A stretch of DNA of 62,000 bases from Zygnema cylindricum. Taxonomy: Eukaryota; Streptophyta; Zygnematophyceae; Zygnematales; Zygnemataceae. Below the pieces are notes generated by a model. The model saw only the letters and a program-made list of their open reading frames with translations, was not told where the DNA came from and searched no databases. Positions 22,476-35,540 of the stretch are shown here, in pieces. The stretch lies in contig JBBHKE010001434.1 of assembly GCA_037447655.1 (NCBI GenBank), positions 95,473 to 157,472 on the forward strand, in the 5' to 3' direction. A program made the position numbers and the translations under genes. How positions within the stretch are numbered: position 1 is the stretch's first letter; the number at the start of each line of letters is the position of its first letter.

Positions 22476-23011
22476 TGTTAAGGCAAAATTTGTAATCGGT
22501 CGTCACGGTCTGTCGCGCGGCTGGCTAATTTTTCACTACGTCAAGTTTGTGGGCAATTTTGTCATTACATAAAGTTAGTGGTCCAGGCTGGTTTTATTTA
22601 GTTGTGTAGTGGATTGTAATTTCGTGATCTCGCGAAGATTTTGTTTGACGATGACCAGGTTATGTTTCGTTTGATGTCTACGGTATTTAGTTACGGTTTG
22701 TCTATAGTTGGTTTTGACTGTACCTGTGAGTTGTACCTGTACTTCTTTGTGTTTCGTTGTTGACACATTTTTACTTGTAAGCACTTAGTGGCACAATATG
22801 GTTTGGTTTGATTTGTAGTTTGAAGTAGTGAGGTCACAGTAAGTATACTATATATTCCAGCTTAGAGGGAGTCGGAAGTTAATCTTTTGTGGGAGAAAAT
22901 GTCTATAAAATAAATTGGCTTTTGTGGACAGTTCGTTCTCGTGTGAATTATTTTTCTGAATGCTTCCTCTGTAGTCTTGCACTCTGATTTTTGTGTAAGA
23001 TCCTACCAACA
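22476..23011 (+). repeat. Copia B 3' LTR
   Basis: 536 bp beginning TGTTAAGG and ending CCAACA. It follows a polypurine tract. A TATA-like TCTATAAAATA is at about 22903-22913. There is no 5' partner in the window, so no target duplication can be checked. The homology to the RLCK spacer starts within about 15 bp of its end. Confidence 0.75.
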
Positions 23012-23012
23012 C

Positions 23013-23265
23013 AGGCTCGAGGGCGGTACGTCTACAATGTCACGGAAAGACATGCAACTTCAAAAGCGGTTACAAAAAATAACGTTCGACAACACAAACT
23101 GTAGACGTTGACAGCTGTCACCAGTATGGTCATCGTATGCAATCGTCACAAACATAAGTTACGATTTTGTTCGTAAGCATTAAGACACTTGAAAACAGTG
23201 TAGGGAGAATATGCGCTAAAATATAAAATTAGTTTGCTTAGTTTCAACTACATGGGAACATAACC
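23013..23265. mobile_element. TIR element E2, central copy (truncated)
   Basis: Only the E2 end with CTACATGGGAACATAACC remains, followed by TAA (23266-23268). The rest is cut off at the copia B LTR. Confidence 0.65.
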
Positions 23266-23688
23266 TAAAAAGTACTTCTGAGCATTATAGGTTATCCTCT
23301 TACGGTGGACATCGAATACTGAAAAAGTGAGCAATTATTGGGTGTATTACATTATTTTAGCATTATGCACCATCATATTTTTTCATTAAAAAAAACGTGT
23401 GAGGGTTCACCGTGAATCTCTATTAGCGTTAACAAACTAGTAGTGTACAAAAAAATATGTGTTATTAACTCCAATTTGGATTTTTTACGTTTTGGCAAAG
23501 AAACATATAACTCTAATTTATCTATAATGCTTATTTGGATTTTTTTCTTGTTGAAGTTATACACAATGAATATTTTTACACTAAAATAGGTACGAGTTTT
23601 TATCTTTGTCAAAACGTACACCGTTACGTGATTGTGACGTATATTCGGGTACTATTGTCATAATGCAACCAACTCTTTACGCTTTTAA

Positions 23689-24626
23689 GGGATTGTCCCC
23701 ATCTATTAAAGTATCCACTTTTCTTTGCCGTTTTGCCCTAAAACTCAAGGAACTTTGAGAGAACCTTCAGCCTTACGAGAAAATCATTTTTACCAAAGCA
23801 CAGTGAACGTCAATTCTATACTTTGAATGTACTGCATGTTTGATGTCACGTGAATGCATTTTGGCGTTTTCCTCTTGTCAACCACCGGGCAAGAGAATCT
23901 AGCCCATCAAAAAACTTCGTCCAAAATCACCTCAGTTTTTAGTTTAAGTACAGCCCAAAGAGCGAATGAAAAACGAATCACGCACGTGCCACACGAGTTG
24001 GAAAATTTTTGGACGAGGGAGGGTACTTGCTATTTTCTGCGTGCCCGTCACGCACGTTTACGGGAAAAAAACTACAGGGGTCTCGGACCTGCATTTTCAT
24101 TCATGGGTCCTTTGCATAATTTTTCGCAATTGTCGCCTCTCCCCTCTCCCTCTCACACTATCTCTTTTATCTCACACTTTTTAAAACGAGACACGACAAT
24201 ATTGGTATAAAAATGAAAGATCTTTGAAAAAAATGTTGACTTTTTTTTAGGTTTTTTTAAAATGGCAAGACGAGTGAGAAAAGTAGAAAAACCGAAATTG
24301 GGAAACCATGGCGAAAAGTTCTTGAATCAATTACGTCAAAGTTGTCACAAGTGAGCATGACGTCACAATGTCACCAAACCCTAATCATCTACAATTTCAC
24401 AAAAATCTAGACGTCTGCAACTGTAATGTTTTCGTTAGCGTCACCAATCGTCGGAAGTTTCTTAGTTGTCTTCAATTGTCACAAGCTGTACCCACATCTA
24501 CAACCATCACATATCAAAGTTCCGATTTTATTTTCCCACATTGGGACGCTCTTCAAAGTAAAACGGAAAATCTTCACTACTGTCCAAAATACTTTATCAA
24601 AGTACCGATTACAGGGGGACACCCCC
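23689..24626. mobile_element. TIR element E1, central copy (complete)
   Basis: 938 bp, flanked by TAA at 23686-23688 and 24627-24629. The termini are GGGATTGTCCCCATCT and, reverse complemented, GGGGGTGTCCCCCTGT. Repeated CGTCTGCAAC/CTACAACCATCAC words lie near one end, as in the other family members. No transposase ORF. Confidence 0.7.
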
Positions 24627-25317
24627 TAAGGCTTATATTTAAAAGTTTCACTTTAACTTATGTACATTAACCCTAATTTATGTTTTTTTAACGATTAAAA
24701 AGTTGTTCACTCTTTAATTAGAGTAATCGTACATTAATATAGCTACATCACTCAAGTATGGTTGTTGTTTGGGTTAAAAAAGTAAAAAACAACCACATAT
24801 TAGGGTTAATGTGAACTCGAATCGAGTCCAAAATGAACACAAAACCTTATGAACGTACAAAAAACATCATATAATTGGCACTCACTGTTGTTCCACGTGG
24901 CCAACTCATCATCCACATAAACTTTACAGTTGGAAAAATGACGTAGATTATGTATAACAAAAATTCAATGTACGATCATAAGATTGTGTCTTTTTCATCT
25001 TGTTGACCTTATTATGCGTCTTTTTCATGACTTTGTTGACCTAATTGTTTGCGAGTGTTTCGCAATCGCCATTTTGTTCGTTTTTCCTTTGTTTTTCAAG
25101 GGATTCTATTTTTAAAGGATGCGTGCGCGTAATCAACAACATAATTACGGAGTTTCAAGTGAGGGAGAAAAATTGCATCCGTAAGACGGCAAAAAAACTT
25201 TTGTTCAGCATTATATACCACAAGTTTTTCTCCATTTCTCTTTCTAACTTCTTTCGCATCGATCTCTATCCTTTATTATCCCTCGCCCAAAAAACATTTT
25301 TCACTTTTTCCTTTTCA

Positions 25318-25823
25318 TTTCCTTTCTCCGCCTTTCCCTTTTCTTTCTCTCTCAAGGTCTCCTTACGATTTTGTTGCACTCCCTATATATTATTTCCTTT
25401 TTTATATCCTTTTCTCCCACTCTCAATTTCTAATCCTTTTGTTATTATTTTCTCTCCCTCTCGATTTCTCCAACCCTCTTCCTCTCCATCATTTTTTTCC
25501 ATTTTTTCCCTCTTCCTCTCTCTCTCTCCCTTTACCTCTCCCTTCCCCTCTCTTTTTCCCTCCCCCTCCCCACCTTCCTCTCCCTATCTCAGAATTTTTT
25601 CTCTCCCTCTCTCCCTCTCCCTTTCCCTCCCTCTCCTCTCCCTTTTCCTTTCCTTCCCTCTCCCTCTCCTTCTCCCTCCTTCTCCTTCTCTCTCCTCTCA
25701 ATTGCCCTCTCTCCTTCCTCTCAATCTGCTACTCCTCCTCCTGTCAATCTGCTACTCCTCCCTTTCTTTCAATCTGCCTCTCTTCCCTCTCCTCTCCTTC
25801 TTCCTCTTTGTTTCCTCCCAATC
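25318..25823 (+). repeat. Polypyrimidine tract of the central spacer copy, part 1
   Basis: CTCCCTCTCC-type sequence, the reverse complement of the purine tract at 3200-3710. It is interrupted by the solo LTR at 25825. ORFs of 199 and 328 codons crossing it run into the LTR and are not genes. Confidence 0.8.
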
Positions 25824-25824
25824 C

Positions 25825-26592
25825 TGTTGGGATGTTGGGCGAATCGGCGTCGACCGATCGCGCCGTCAAATGTTTTGTTTGGTTCGAGTCAGTTATGGTT
25901 TTGTTTCGTTCCGATACATGTGTCGGTTCGCGTCATGTTCGGTACGCGCATTGCCAGTTCGGTTTGGTGCGTACGGTATTCGATTGTACCCGATCGGACA
26001 TGGACGATCTCGAAGAAATGTTGGTTCATGAAGCGTGACGCGATATTTTCGTCCGCCGGAATTTTATGTGTATGACGAAGCGGCAGTACTTTGTACGACG
26101 ATCCTACCGATCCTGCACGATCCTGCCACATTTGCTCGATTCACAGAGAGCAGAATTGTCAGAATACAAGGCAGACTGTCGGTGTATGAGTAATAATGTT
26201 GCCGGCTATGTGACACCTCGGGGCATCTGGTCGTTATGTTTAGGGACTGTTGCTATGTATTGATTTCAGATGTATTTGTTCTTTATTATAGTAGTGAGTA
26301 TTTAGTGAGTGAGTAGAGTTAGGAAATTAATTAAACGATCATCAAAATGTGTTTTTAGTGGGTGACTGTGAGTATAGGGTGAGATATAAGTGAAGATTTA
26401 GAGTGATCAATGAGTTAGAAGCTAAGTGAGTTAGATTGGTAAAGTGAGATTGTATTGGAAAAGCTTCGGCAATATATTTATATTTTGTCGTGTGATTTAT
26501 TATGGGGGAATGAATTTATTTATGTAGCTTCCTTTATGCATTATCTTGATTGTGTTTGTGAAGTTGAGTCGATCCTATAGTGTCTTTTAACA
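25825..26592 (+). repeat. Solo LTR (768 bp) in the spacer, with empty site in the left copy
   Basis: Starts TGTTGGGATG and ends TTTTAACA, with AATCC before (25820-25824) and ACTCC after (26593-26597), a 5-bp duplication with one mismatch. The equivalent position in the left spacer copy (about 3220, minus strand reading CCCAATCCCTCTCTC) lacks the insert. No internal region or polypurine tract is present. The orientation is inferred only from TG..CA and is not certain. It does not obviously match the copia A or copia B LTRs. Confidence 0.75.
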
Positions 26593-26597
26593 ACTCC

Positions 26598-27010
26598 CTC
26601 TCTCTCCCGGTTTGCATTGCCACTCCACCTCCATTTTCCTCTCCTTCTCCCTCTCCTTCCTCTCTTTCCTTACCCTCTCGCTCTCCCTTTTCCTCCCCCT
26701 CTCTCTTTTCCTCTCCCTTTCAATCTGCCTATCCCTATCCTTCTCGTCTCCCTCTCCCTTTTCCTCTCCCTATCAATTTGCATCTCCACATTCTTCTCCT
26801 CCTCCTCCCTCCTTCATAGTTGGCCTCTCTTCCCTCTCCTCTCCCTCTCCCCTCCTCTTCTTTTCCCTCTCCTCTCACTTTCCGTCGTTCTCTCGATCTG
26901 CCTCTCTCTCGTTCTCCCTCTCCCTTCCCCTCCCCCTCTTTCGCTCCCTCTTCCTTTCCCTCTCTCTCAAAATTTGTCTTTCCCCCTCTTTCTCCCTCTC
27001 CTTCTCTGAA
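26598..27010 (+). repeat. Polypyrimidine tract of the central spacer copy, part 2
   Basis: Continuation of the CT-rich tract after the solo LTR, matching the reverse complement of about 2750-3200. Confidence 0.8.
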
Positions 27011-27529
27011 TTTACCTCTTTCTCCTCTCACCGAGAAGAGCAACCTTATTAGAATTAACACATATTAGTGTCAATTAACTCTAATAAAACTACTCAACTG
27101 CGATGTTATTAAAGATAAAGGACGTTATTAATGTTAATTTATAGTAATGCAATGTTGATTTACTGTAATGCAACGAACAGACAATTCCAACAGAACAGCG
27201 TGAGGCACTCGTACAAACTTGTTACATTACAGATAATGTTACTGAACAATAGTTACACAGTTTACGGTGTAGAGTTAACATTTAACTGCGTGAAAATACA
27301 CTGGCACGTGCGGATGCCAACATCACATGACGACGTACGATTTCTCCAATTTTGTACGTGTACCTATTTTAGTGAAAGGATCATCATCGGAAAAACACAA
27401 ATTAGAGTTATTAATAAATTAGAATTCATTTTTTTTTTTTTTAATTGAAAATCACATATTAGAGTTAATAACGTTAATAACTTTTTTAACCTAACTATTT
27501 ATTAACACTAATAACGATCCAGATCGGAG

Positions 27530-28340
<811 letters not shown>

Positions 28341-28391
28341 GGAGAGAAAAACAAACATTTTATAACACACATGTCTATGTTGCATTCCTAC

Positions 28392-31300
28392 CTCATCCAA
28401 AAAGATATTTTGGGCTCCGAAATTACGATGAACAACATAGTTCTCATGTAATAATGCTAGCCCTTCAGCGGCACCTAAGGCAATTCTGAGTCGAGTGTTC
28501 AAAGAAAGTGGGGGTAGAAAATCAGGTTGAGGATCCTCATGATATCTCTCTCCTGGAAAAAGAACAAACACAAAGCATTAGGAAAATATGCATATTCAGA
28601 GTTTTCATGGGTTTGAGGGTTTTATACGGTTTTCAAAAAAAAGTAGGAGTAGAAGATCAGGTTGTGGATACTCAGGATTTCTATCTCCTGAAAAAGTAAA
28701 GAAATAAACTGCATATGGTAAATGCACATTTACAGAACCAAAGAACAAAAAAAGAAAGTACATTCCCCTCAATAGCGTTAACCTCGATCCCAACTTTATC
28801 TCGTAATACTAATCATCCTTTTCCATCATAGTGATGCGCTTTAGTGTTTTTTAAAGAATTTTAGAGTCTCTTAGGGTCTTTTGGAATTTTCAAAAAAATT
28901 GGGTAATGCAGTATTTTTAAATATTTTTAAGAAAAAAATCTAACTTCCATGAGAACACATCAAACCAAAATCAAAAGGAAATGACTGGTGAAAAACATTT
29001 AGGTTCTGAAACTCACAACCAAAAGGATCTAAGGATTAAAGATTAAAGATTGAGGATCGACGATCTTAAGAACCTTTGGTTAAGGATTTTTACACTTTTT
29101 GGTTTTTTGATCCTTTTTAAGAATTTGTAGGCTTTTTTCTTTCTTTTCCATTTATTTTTCCCCGTGACACTTACTGAAGAGAAAGTCGTCCACACTGCCT
29201 CGTGCAAGAAACTGGTACACCAGTAAACATTCTCCTCGATCGACACAATAACCGATCATTTGAACAAGATTTGGATGACGCAGACGGCCTAAACCCAAAA
29301 TATTTTCCTGTTTCCCATAAGAATGAGAAAAAAAAATCCCCAAGTAAAACAAGATCAGCGGCAGTCACATAAAAAGCTAAAAAGAAAAGAAAAAAGAAAT
29401 GGGAGAAAGCGGGAAACAGAATCAAATGTCCATTGGAAAAAGATTTGCAAGCATGATAACCAAGAGAGTTGAGTTTTTGATAACACAAACAGAAGGGCAA
29501 TAGTGTCTTTTTGTTTTTACGTAAGCTTTTGTAAGCTTTCCCGGCAAACCTAGATAGACAGAGAACACCAGAACTTAGAGAAATAATAGAAAAATGGATC
29601 TTGATTACCAGCCACTAATAGTGTGGGACAGGAAGATTCCTTTAAGAAATCAAAAGTTACAAATAAACATCAAAGTACAAAACGGGATGCAAAAACGGCA
29701 GGTATAAATTGACATGAAATATTCCTTTTTCATTAAAAGTCCTAAATAGACAGATATGTCTTAGTGAACACTATTGGAAAGACAGGCTAGTGTATAAGAG
29801 AGAGTAAAACAGTTAAATTATCAAGCTTGTACATTTCTTGAGTCAGTTTAGAAGATGAACTATGTGCAACGTTGAGGGAGCATAGCTTTTTGATTCTTAT
29901 CTCCGTCTGTTACTTGAGATGTGCCTATACAAAGTTAACTGTTCAAATTAGTCAGTTTGGGTTGACTTCTGCAAGGTCTTCAATGGCTGAAGAAGCCTAT
30001 GGGTGAAGAAGCCTATGGTTGAAAAAGCCTAAGGCTGAGAAAGCCTCAAAATGTGAGGTTATGGAAGGTTGAGAATGTTAGCATCTTTCCGAAAACGGCA
30101 GCAGACGATCACTTAGCGCTAACGCATGCAACAAGAGGCGGTGACCGGTAGACCATGGATGCGGGAGCATCAACTCACATGTACCAAAATCGTCACCTCT
30201 TTGAATACCTTCAAGCCACTCCACCCACAAATCCCATTTCGAGAATTGAACTTGTGTGAAGTCCCATGCAAAAGGGAGAGTCTCCCTCATGCTTGACATT
30301 AACGGAAAAACTACGAGAAAAACTCTAATTGATGTATTGTTGGTGCCACGGTTTTAAAAGAATTTGTTTTCAACCTCCTTTGTATAGAAGAAAGGATTCA
30401 ATATTGTTTTTGAGAAAGGAAAGTGACTAAAAAAGATGGGTAAGTAGCAGCCATACGAATAGGGGTGCAAACAATATGTTCAGGTTACATCTTGATAAAA
30501 GATGAAATGGAAAACGCAGATTTGTATTCTGGTGTTTTCTCCGACAATGATATATGGCATAAAAGACTAAGGCACGTCCATGATGACAAATTAGAAAAAA
30601 ATCTTTGACAAGTAAATGATCGAAGGATTCACCCTCTCGAGTAAGTCAACCTTTGATATTGTGATGGTTGTGCCTTGTGTAAAATCCACAAGCTCCCTTT
30701 GTCCAAAACCAGTCATAGGGCCAACCACGTACTAGAACTAATTCACTCAAAAAAATTTAAGGACCTGCTAGGATACCATCTATGGGAGGGGTGAAATACA
30801 TGCTGACACTAGATTAACCAAAATCTATTTCTTAAAGGATGAAAGGGAGGTACTAAGTAGATTTAAAGAACTTAAAGCTTGGTCTTAAAACCTCCACAGA
30901 GTTTTCATACCCACACTTCGATTAGACGATGGAGGGGAATATGAGTTGAAATTTTTTTTGGCTTTCTCAAAGGCACTGCCATCTCACATCAGCTAACACT
31001 CCCTTACTCCCCTGAGCAAAAAGGTGTAGCTGAGAGAGTAAATATGAACTTGATTGAGACTGCTAGAACAATGTTGTTAGATAAAGATATTGACCTAAAG
31101 TTTTGAGCCAAGGAATGGAATGCCCTTGCTATGTGAAAAATAGGACAGAAGTTAGGCCAGTTAAAGATAAAACTCCTTTTGAGATGTGGATGAGAAGGAA
31201 ACTAGGAGAAGGATTGTAAGTATTCCAATGTAAGTATTTGTGTTACCAATGATCCACATAAGTGGAAGCCAAAGCCAAAAGGCTTGCATCACATTCTGGT

Positions 31301-34300
31301 AGGATATGCAAACCAGTCTACGGGAAACAGGGTATTTGTTCCCTACAATAACCCAACAATCACAATCAGAGTAATGATAGTTAGAAACATACTTGTAACA
31401 GACAATGGAAAGTCCATTGATGTGTTCAACTTGCCAAAAGAACAGAAAGAGAAAATAGCAAAACAATTTGTGCCGATAGAAGGTGAATAATTGTTTCGAA
31501 CAAAGATTCAATAAATGAGGAAATTCCTATGGAGGAACTTCAACCCAACACCAAAGAAGTTCAAACAAACACAGAAACTCAATCAATCAGGAGCACGAGA
31601 GGAATCGACTACTAACTGAAATTGGAAAACACAGCTAATGAGACTTTGCAAAAGGACGATGGACGAGTTCAAGATTAAGGGGAGTTCACAATACATTGGC
31701 ACTTTCGACAAACACGAGAGATACGATCACCACAGAAGGAGATTTTTTTTTCTCGGAAAGAGAACATTGGAAACGGCAGATAATGAGGAGATGAAGTCCA
31801 TAATGGAAGCCCAAAGATGGGAGCTCGTAAATCTTGCCCCGGATCGGACAACGATGGGGAGTTAATGGGTTTTAAGGTCAAACTTCACCCAGATAATATA
31901 ATTGAAAGGTATAAAGCACGGGTGGTAATTAAGGTTTCAATCAAAAAGAAGGGATAGATTTTAAGAAAACATTTTCCCGATTGTACATTTGTACGTTTCC
32001 CACCTGTCAAACAACTTTCAGTCTTAGTCTTAGCCACCGTAAAGGAAGCTTACCCACCGTAAAGGAAGCTTACAGTAAAATATCCAGATATATATCAAAT
32101 GGATGTTAGGATGGCATTTTTGCATGGACTCTGAAAAGATGAGACATATATGGGACAACCGGATATTTATGAGAAAGAAGGGAAGAGAATCTCGTTTGTA
32201 AACTGTTGAAATCTTTATAGAGACTTAAGCAAGCCCCTATAAAATAGAATATAAAGTTAGATGAATTTTTAACTCGGTTGGGCTTTACAAGTATCAGCTC
32301 TGATCATTCGATATATGTAATGAACCCTAAAGTCAAACGATGTTGTCATATTCATCGCAGTTAAAGGACTTGGGAGAGGCCAAGTACATCTTTGGCATAG
32401 AAGTAGAGAGAAATAGAGATTGAAGAACTGCTCAATTAACACGAAAGGAAACCATTCACAACAGGCTTAAAAAGTTTGGGATGACAAATGCTAGCTACAC
32501 TATGAAATTCAAACACAAACTAGATGGACAAGATTGTGAATATGGAGTCTTAGTAGTAGACACTTTGGAATTATGGGAGCGCAAGTTTATGTCTCAGATT
32601 CGTAGAGGCAAATTGTAGGAAGACTAATTTACTTTATGAACTGTACTCGTCCAGACACACAAAATCCGAAAAGGACAAACTGGGAAGCAACTAAAGGGTT
32701 CTTCGATACTTGCTAGGAACCAAAGAAAATTGACTGAACCTACGAGGAGATGAAGTAAATACATGGGGAGATAGAGTGATGCTAGTTATGGCAATATATC
32801 TAGCAAAAAGTCAACAACAAGATATGTCTTGCAGATTGGACAAGGAACCTGCAACAACAAGTGACTCAAGTGACTGCTCAATCAACAATGGAGGCGGAGT
32901 ACATGGCAGCCAGTTCAACTATGAAAGAACTCTCCTGGGTTAAGGCGTTTTTGGAAAAGTTCAGGTTCACACCAACACAAATTGTTTCGTGCCACAACCA
33001 AGCACCTATATCGGTTGCTACCAACCCTAAGTCATCGCTTCAAGAGCAAGCACATGAACATTTGACTACACTTTGTGAGGGAAATGGTTTTTTCTATATT
33101 TCTAAAGTTAAGTTACCTACCAGATGCTAAAATTATTGCTATATGTTAACTAAAGCTCTACCAGCTTCTAAGTTAGAGTTTTGTCGCAGAGCATGTGGAC
33201 CTTTTGGCTAAAGCTTTTAAAGCTTAAGAGGAATATTGTTATGGAAGTTATACTTAAGCTTTACTTGCTAATCAAGATAGACTCAAACCACCCGAATACA
33301 GAGGAATAATGAAAATTGGAGCGTAATCGCTAACCATTAATAGCGTGGAAAAAGATGATTTCTTGGTATAAATAAGCATCAAAGTACAAAATCGGGATCC
33401 AAAAACGCCACGTATGAACTGAAATGAAAGAGTCCTTTATCATTAAAGGTACGAGCAGTACATACCCCATAAAAATCCGCATGAAGAAAATTATGGAAAA
33501 CTATTGAGCATGTGAGTGATCAAAATTGCACGTATCAGGCTGATCAACACACTTTCCTTGCATTTTACATGCAGTAGCCAAAGCATACTTCCCGTGACAA
33601 CATCCTTGATCCCATTAAGTTAGTTAGAATGCTTCAAAATTTATTTCTTCAAACAATTTTGATAATTAAATCCACAACAGAAAAGCAAAATACACAGGAT
33701 TATTAAAGAGATTTTCATAAAGGCTCCAACGTTATATTTTTATAAAAAATGATAACACACACAAGAGTCATAAATGGTCTAAAGACTAATAGGTACGGTT
33801 GAAAAGTCTTCAGAATGATTGAATAAGTGAAGTCAAACAGTTAGGTACATTCAAAGTACTACTCAGGCAGACACATAGGCTAGTGTATATAAAACAGTGG
33901 AACTCTTAAGGAAATTATCAAGCCTGTACACTTTCTGAGTCGGTTTAAGAAATGCACAATGTGAGGAGCATAACTTTGTGATTCTTAATTTCGTCTGTTA
34001 ATTGAGATCGTCAGGTGTTCAGATTAATCAGTTTAAGTTGACTTCTGCAACGTCTCCTATGGATGAAGAAGCCTCAAAATGTAACCCAAAATCATAAATT
34101 ATTGTTATAACAATGTTTATTTACGTGGTCCATGATGAGCCCATGTTGCAAAATATAGTTTAGAGTAGTTCATACTAAACGGTCTTACACTACTAATAAT
34201 ATACTTACACTAATAACAATGGACAGTGATCTGTAGTTGACCAAAGTCAGCCTTAAAAAAGTACTAGTTCTGGTCACATCTTTTGAATTTATTAAAACTT

Positions 34301-35507
34301 GAATCATTATAGCATTGTATTCACGCCCAATTCAATTTCTATAACCTTTTCAAAATGCCTATACCTTTCGAAAAACTAGATGTTTTTTAGGGCTTTCCAG
34401 GTTTGCAGCTAAAAAATCGGAAACCATAAATGCAAATCACCGAGTTAAAAGAAAGTCAACACAAAACTCTACTTTATATATATAAAGAAAAAGGATTCTA
34501 GTAAGAAAGTACACATATCTACAAGTAGGTATGTATTGTGGTCTCAAAACATTTAACATGAATATAAATTAACAACACATTTTACAATGACCAACCGTTG
34601 TGGATAAACAAACAATATGACTAACGTTATATGAATGGATAAAAAAGAACAACATAGGTGATTTTAGTCCAAATTTTCCTTTTCCAATAGTGACTTTTCA
34701 CATTCTTGTACAAGGTAACCTGAATTGAGTACTGCTCAACCTGTGACCATCGAGGAAGAGAGATAGGGAGGAAGAGATGGAGAGAGAGCGAGGGACGAGG
34801 GAGAAAGGGCTTGGGAAGGGAGAAAGTGAAGAAGGGAGAGAGAATTGCTATTAGCATTAATAACATCGGTGGTTGTTTTTCTTTACCCTTAAACCACAAA
34901 ATAGCATTTAAGACACCAACAGTTTTTCTACTTAGCAATAATATTTTAAACAGTTTAAAAATCAGCCGCGACATTCAGAACCGAATAAGAATTGAAAAAA
35001 AATAGAATAAACAAACCCTAAAAAACCATAAATAATCCTGAAAAACCAAGAAAACCTCTAAATTAAAAAAATAGTCTCTACTTTCCATTCGTTTTGGCCT
35101 TAAAAACTGTAGAGGGTTAATTTCTTGACTGTGACAGGGAAATCCTCACTCACAGTGAGATAGTAGGATGTTTTCACCATTATCAAGTGAAAAAAGCCAT
35201 AAAACAAACCTAAAAATAGCTAAAAAACTCTAATGACGAAAAGAATGACGAACGAAAGAAATGGCCCCCTTACCAGCCAATTACTTTGCCCTAGTAAACT
35301 TTCAGGGTTGAAATTTTTGACTGCGATAGGGAAAGCCTCATTAGCCAGAGGATCTCCAATCCACTCTTTATAAACTTTTCCAGACCATCCCTCTCCAAGA
35401 AGCGTCTCCGAGTCTTCAAATTGTTGAGTGGCTCTCAGGAGCTCTTCGTATTCAAACACTCTCAGCTCTGAAAAGAAGAATAGAAGGAGAGAGAGAGAGA
35501 GAGACAG

Positions 35508-35540
<33 letters not shown>

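Larger units (their letters stand above)
18276..23011 (+). mobile_element. Copia B: rearranged Ty1/copia element with only a 3' LTR
   Basis: Order on + strand: displaced integrase fragment, truncated gag with two zinc knuckles and RGG-rich stretches, protease, integrase, RT, RNase H, polypurine tract (22465-22475) and 3' LTR (22476-23011, TGTTAAGG to CCAACA). The 5' LTR, primer site and gag N-terminus are absent. At least five stops or frameshifts interrupt the polyprotein. It differs clearly from copia A in sequence, LTR and gag design. It lies exactly between the RLCK left arm and the inverted spacer copy. Confidence 0.85.
23013..27522. repeat. RLCK spacer, central inverted copy (truncated)
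   Basis: Reverse-complement copy of about 2307-5700, starting right after the copia B LTR and ending at the GA tract of unit 3 intron 4. It contains a truncated E2, a complete E1, the pyrimidine tract and a solo LTR. In the minus direction it follows RLCK exon 4 directly, with exons 5-6 and the exon-tail repeats missing in between. Confidence 0.8.
29530..34084 (+). mobile_element. Copia I, right copy in intron 2 of unit 3
   Basis: Mirror of the left copia I. The 5' LTR is about 29530-30056 and the 3' LTR about 33237-34084; the 5' copy lacks sequence present in the 3' copy. GGTTATGG follows the 5' LTR at 30057-30064, matching the start of the copia A primer site. Downstream on the + strand come a protease remnant with DAGASTHM (about 30155), an integrase remnant (near 30555-31100), integrase C-terminus (31284-31490), RT (about 31740-32400) and RNase H (32861-33130). 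Gag is essentially deleted. Many stops. Confidence 0.75.

Noticed and set aside
25045-26031. 328-codon ORF on the + strand
   Set aside because: It runs from spacer through a CT tract into a solo LTR. The left spacer copy, without the LTR, does not keep it.
30078-30299. ORF conserved in both arms (also 15958-16200) beginning MSSMRE
   Set aside because: It is antisense to the copia I protease region; conservation is explained by the recent duplication.
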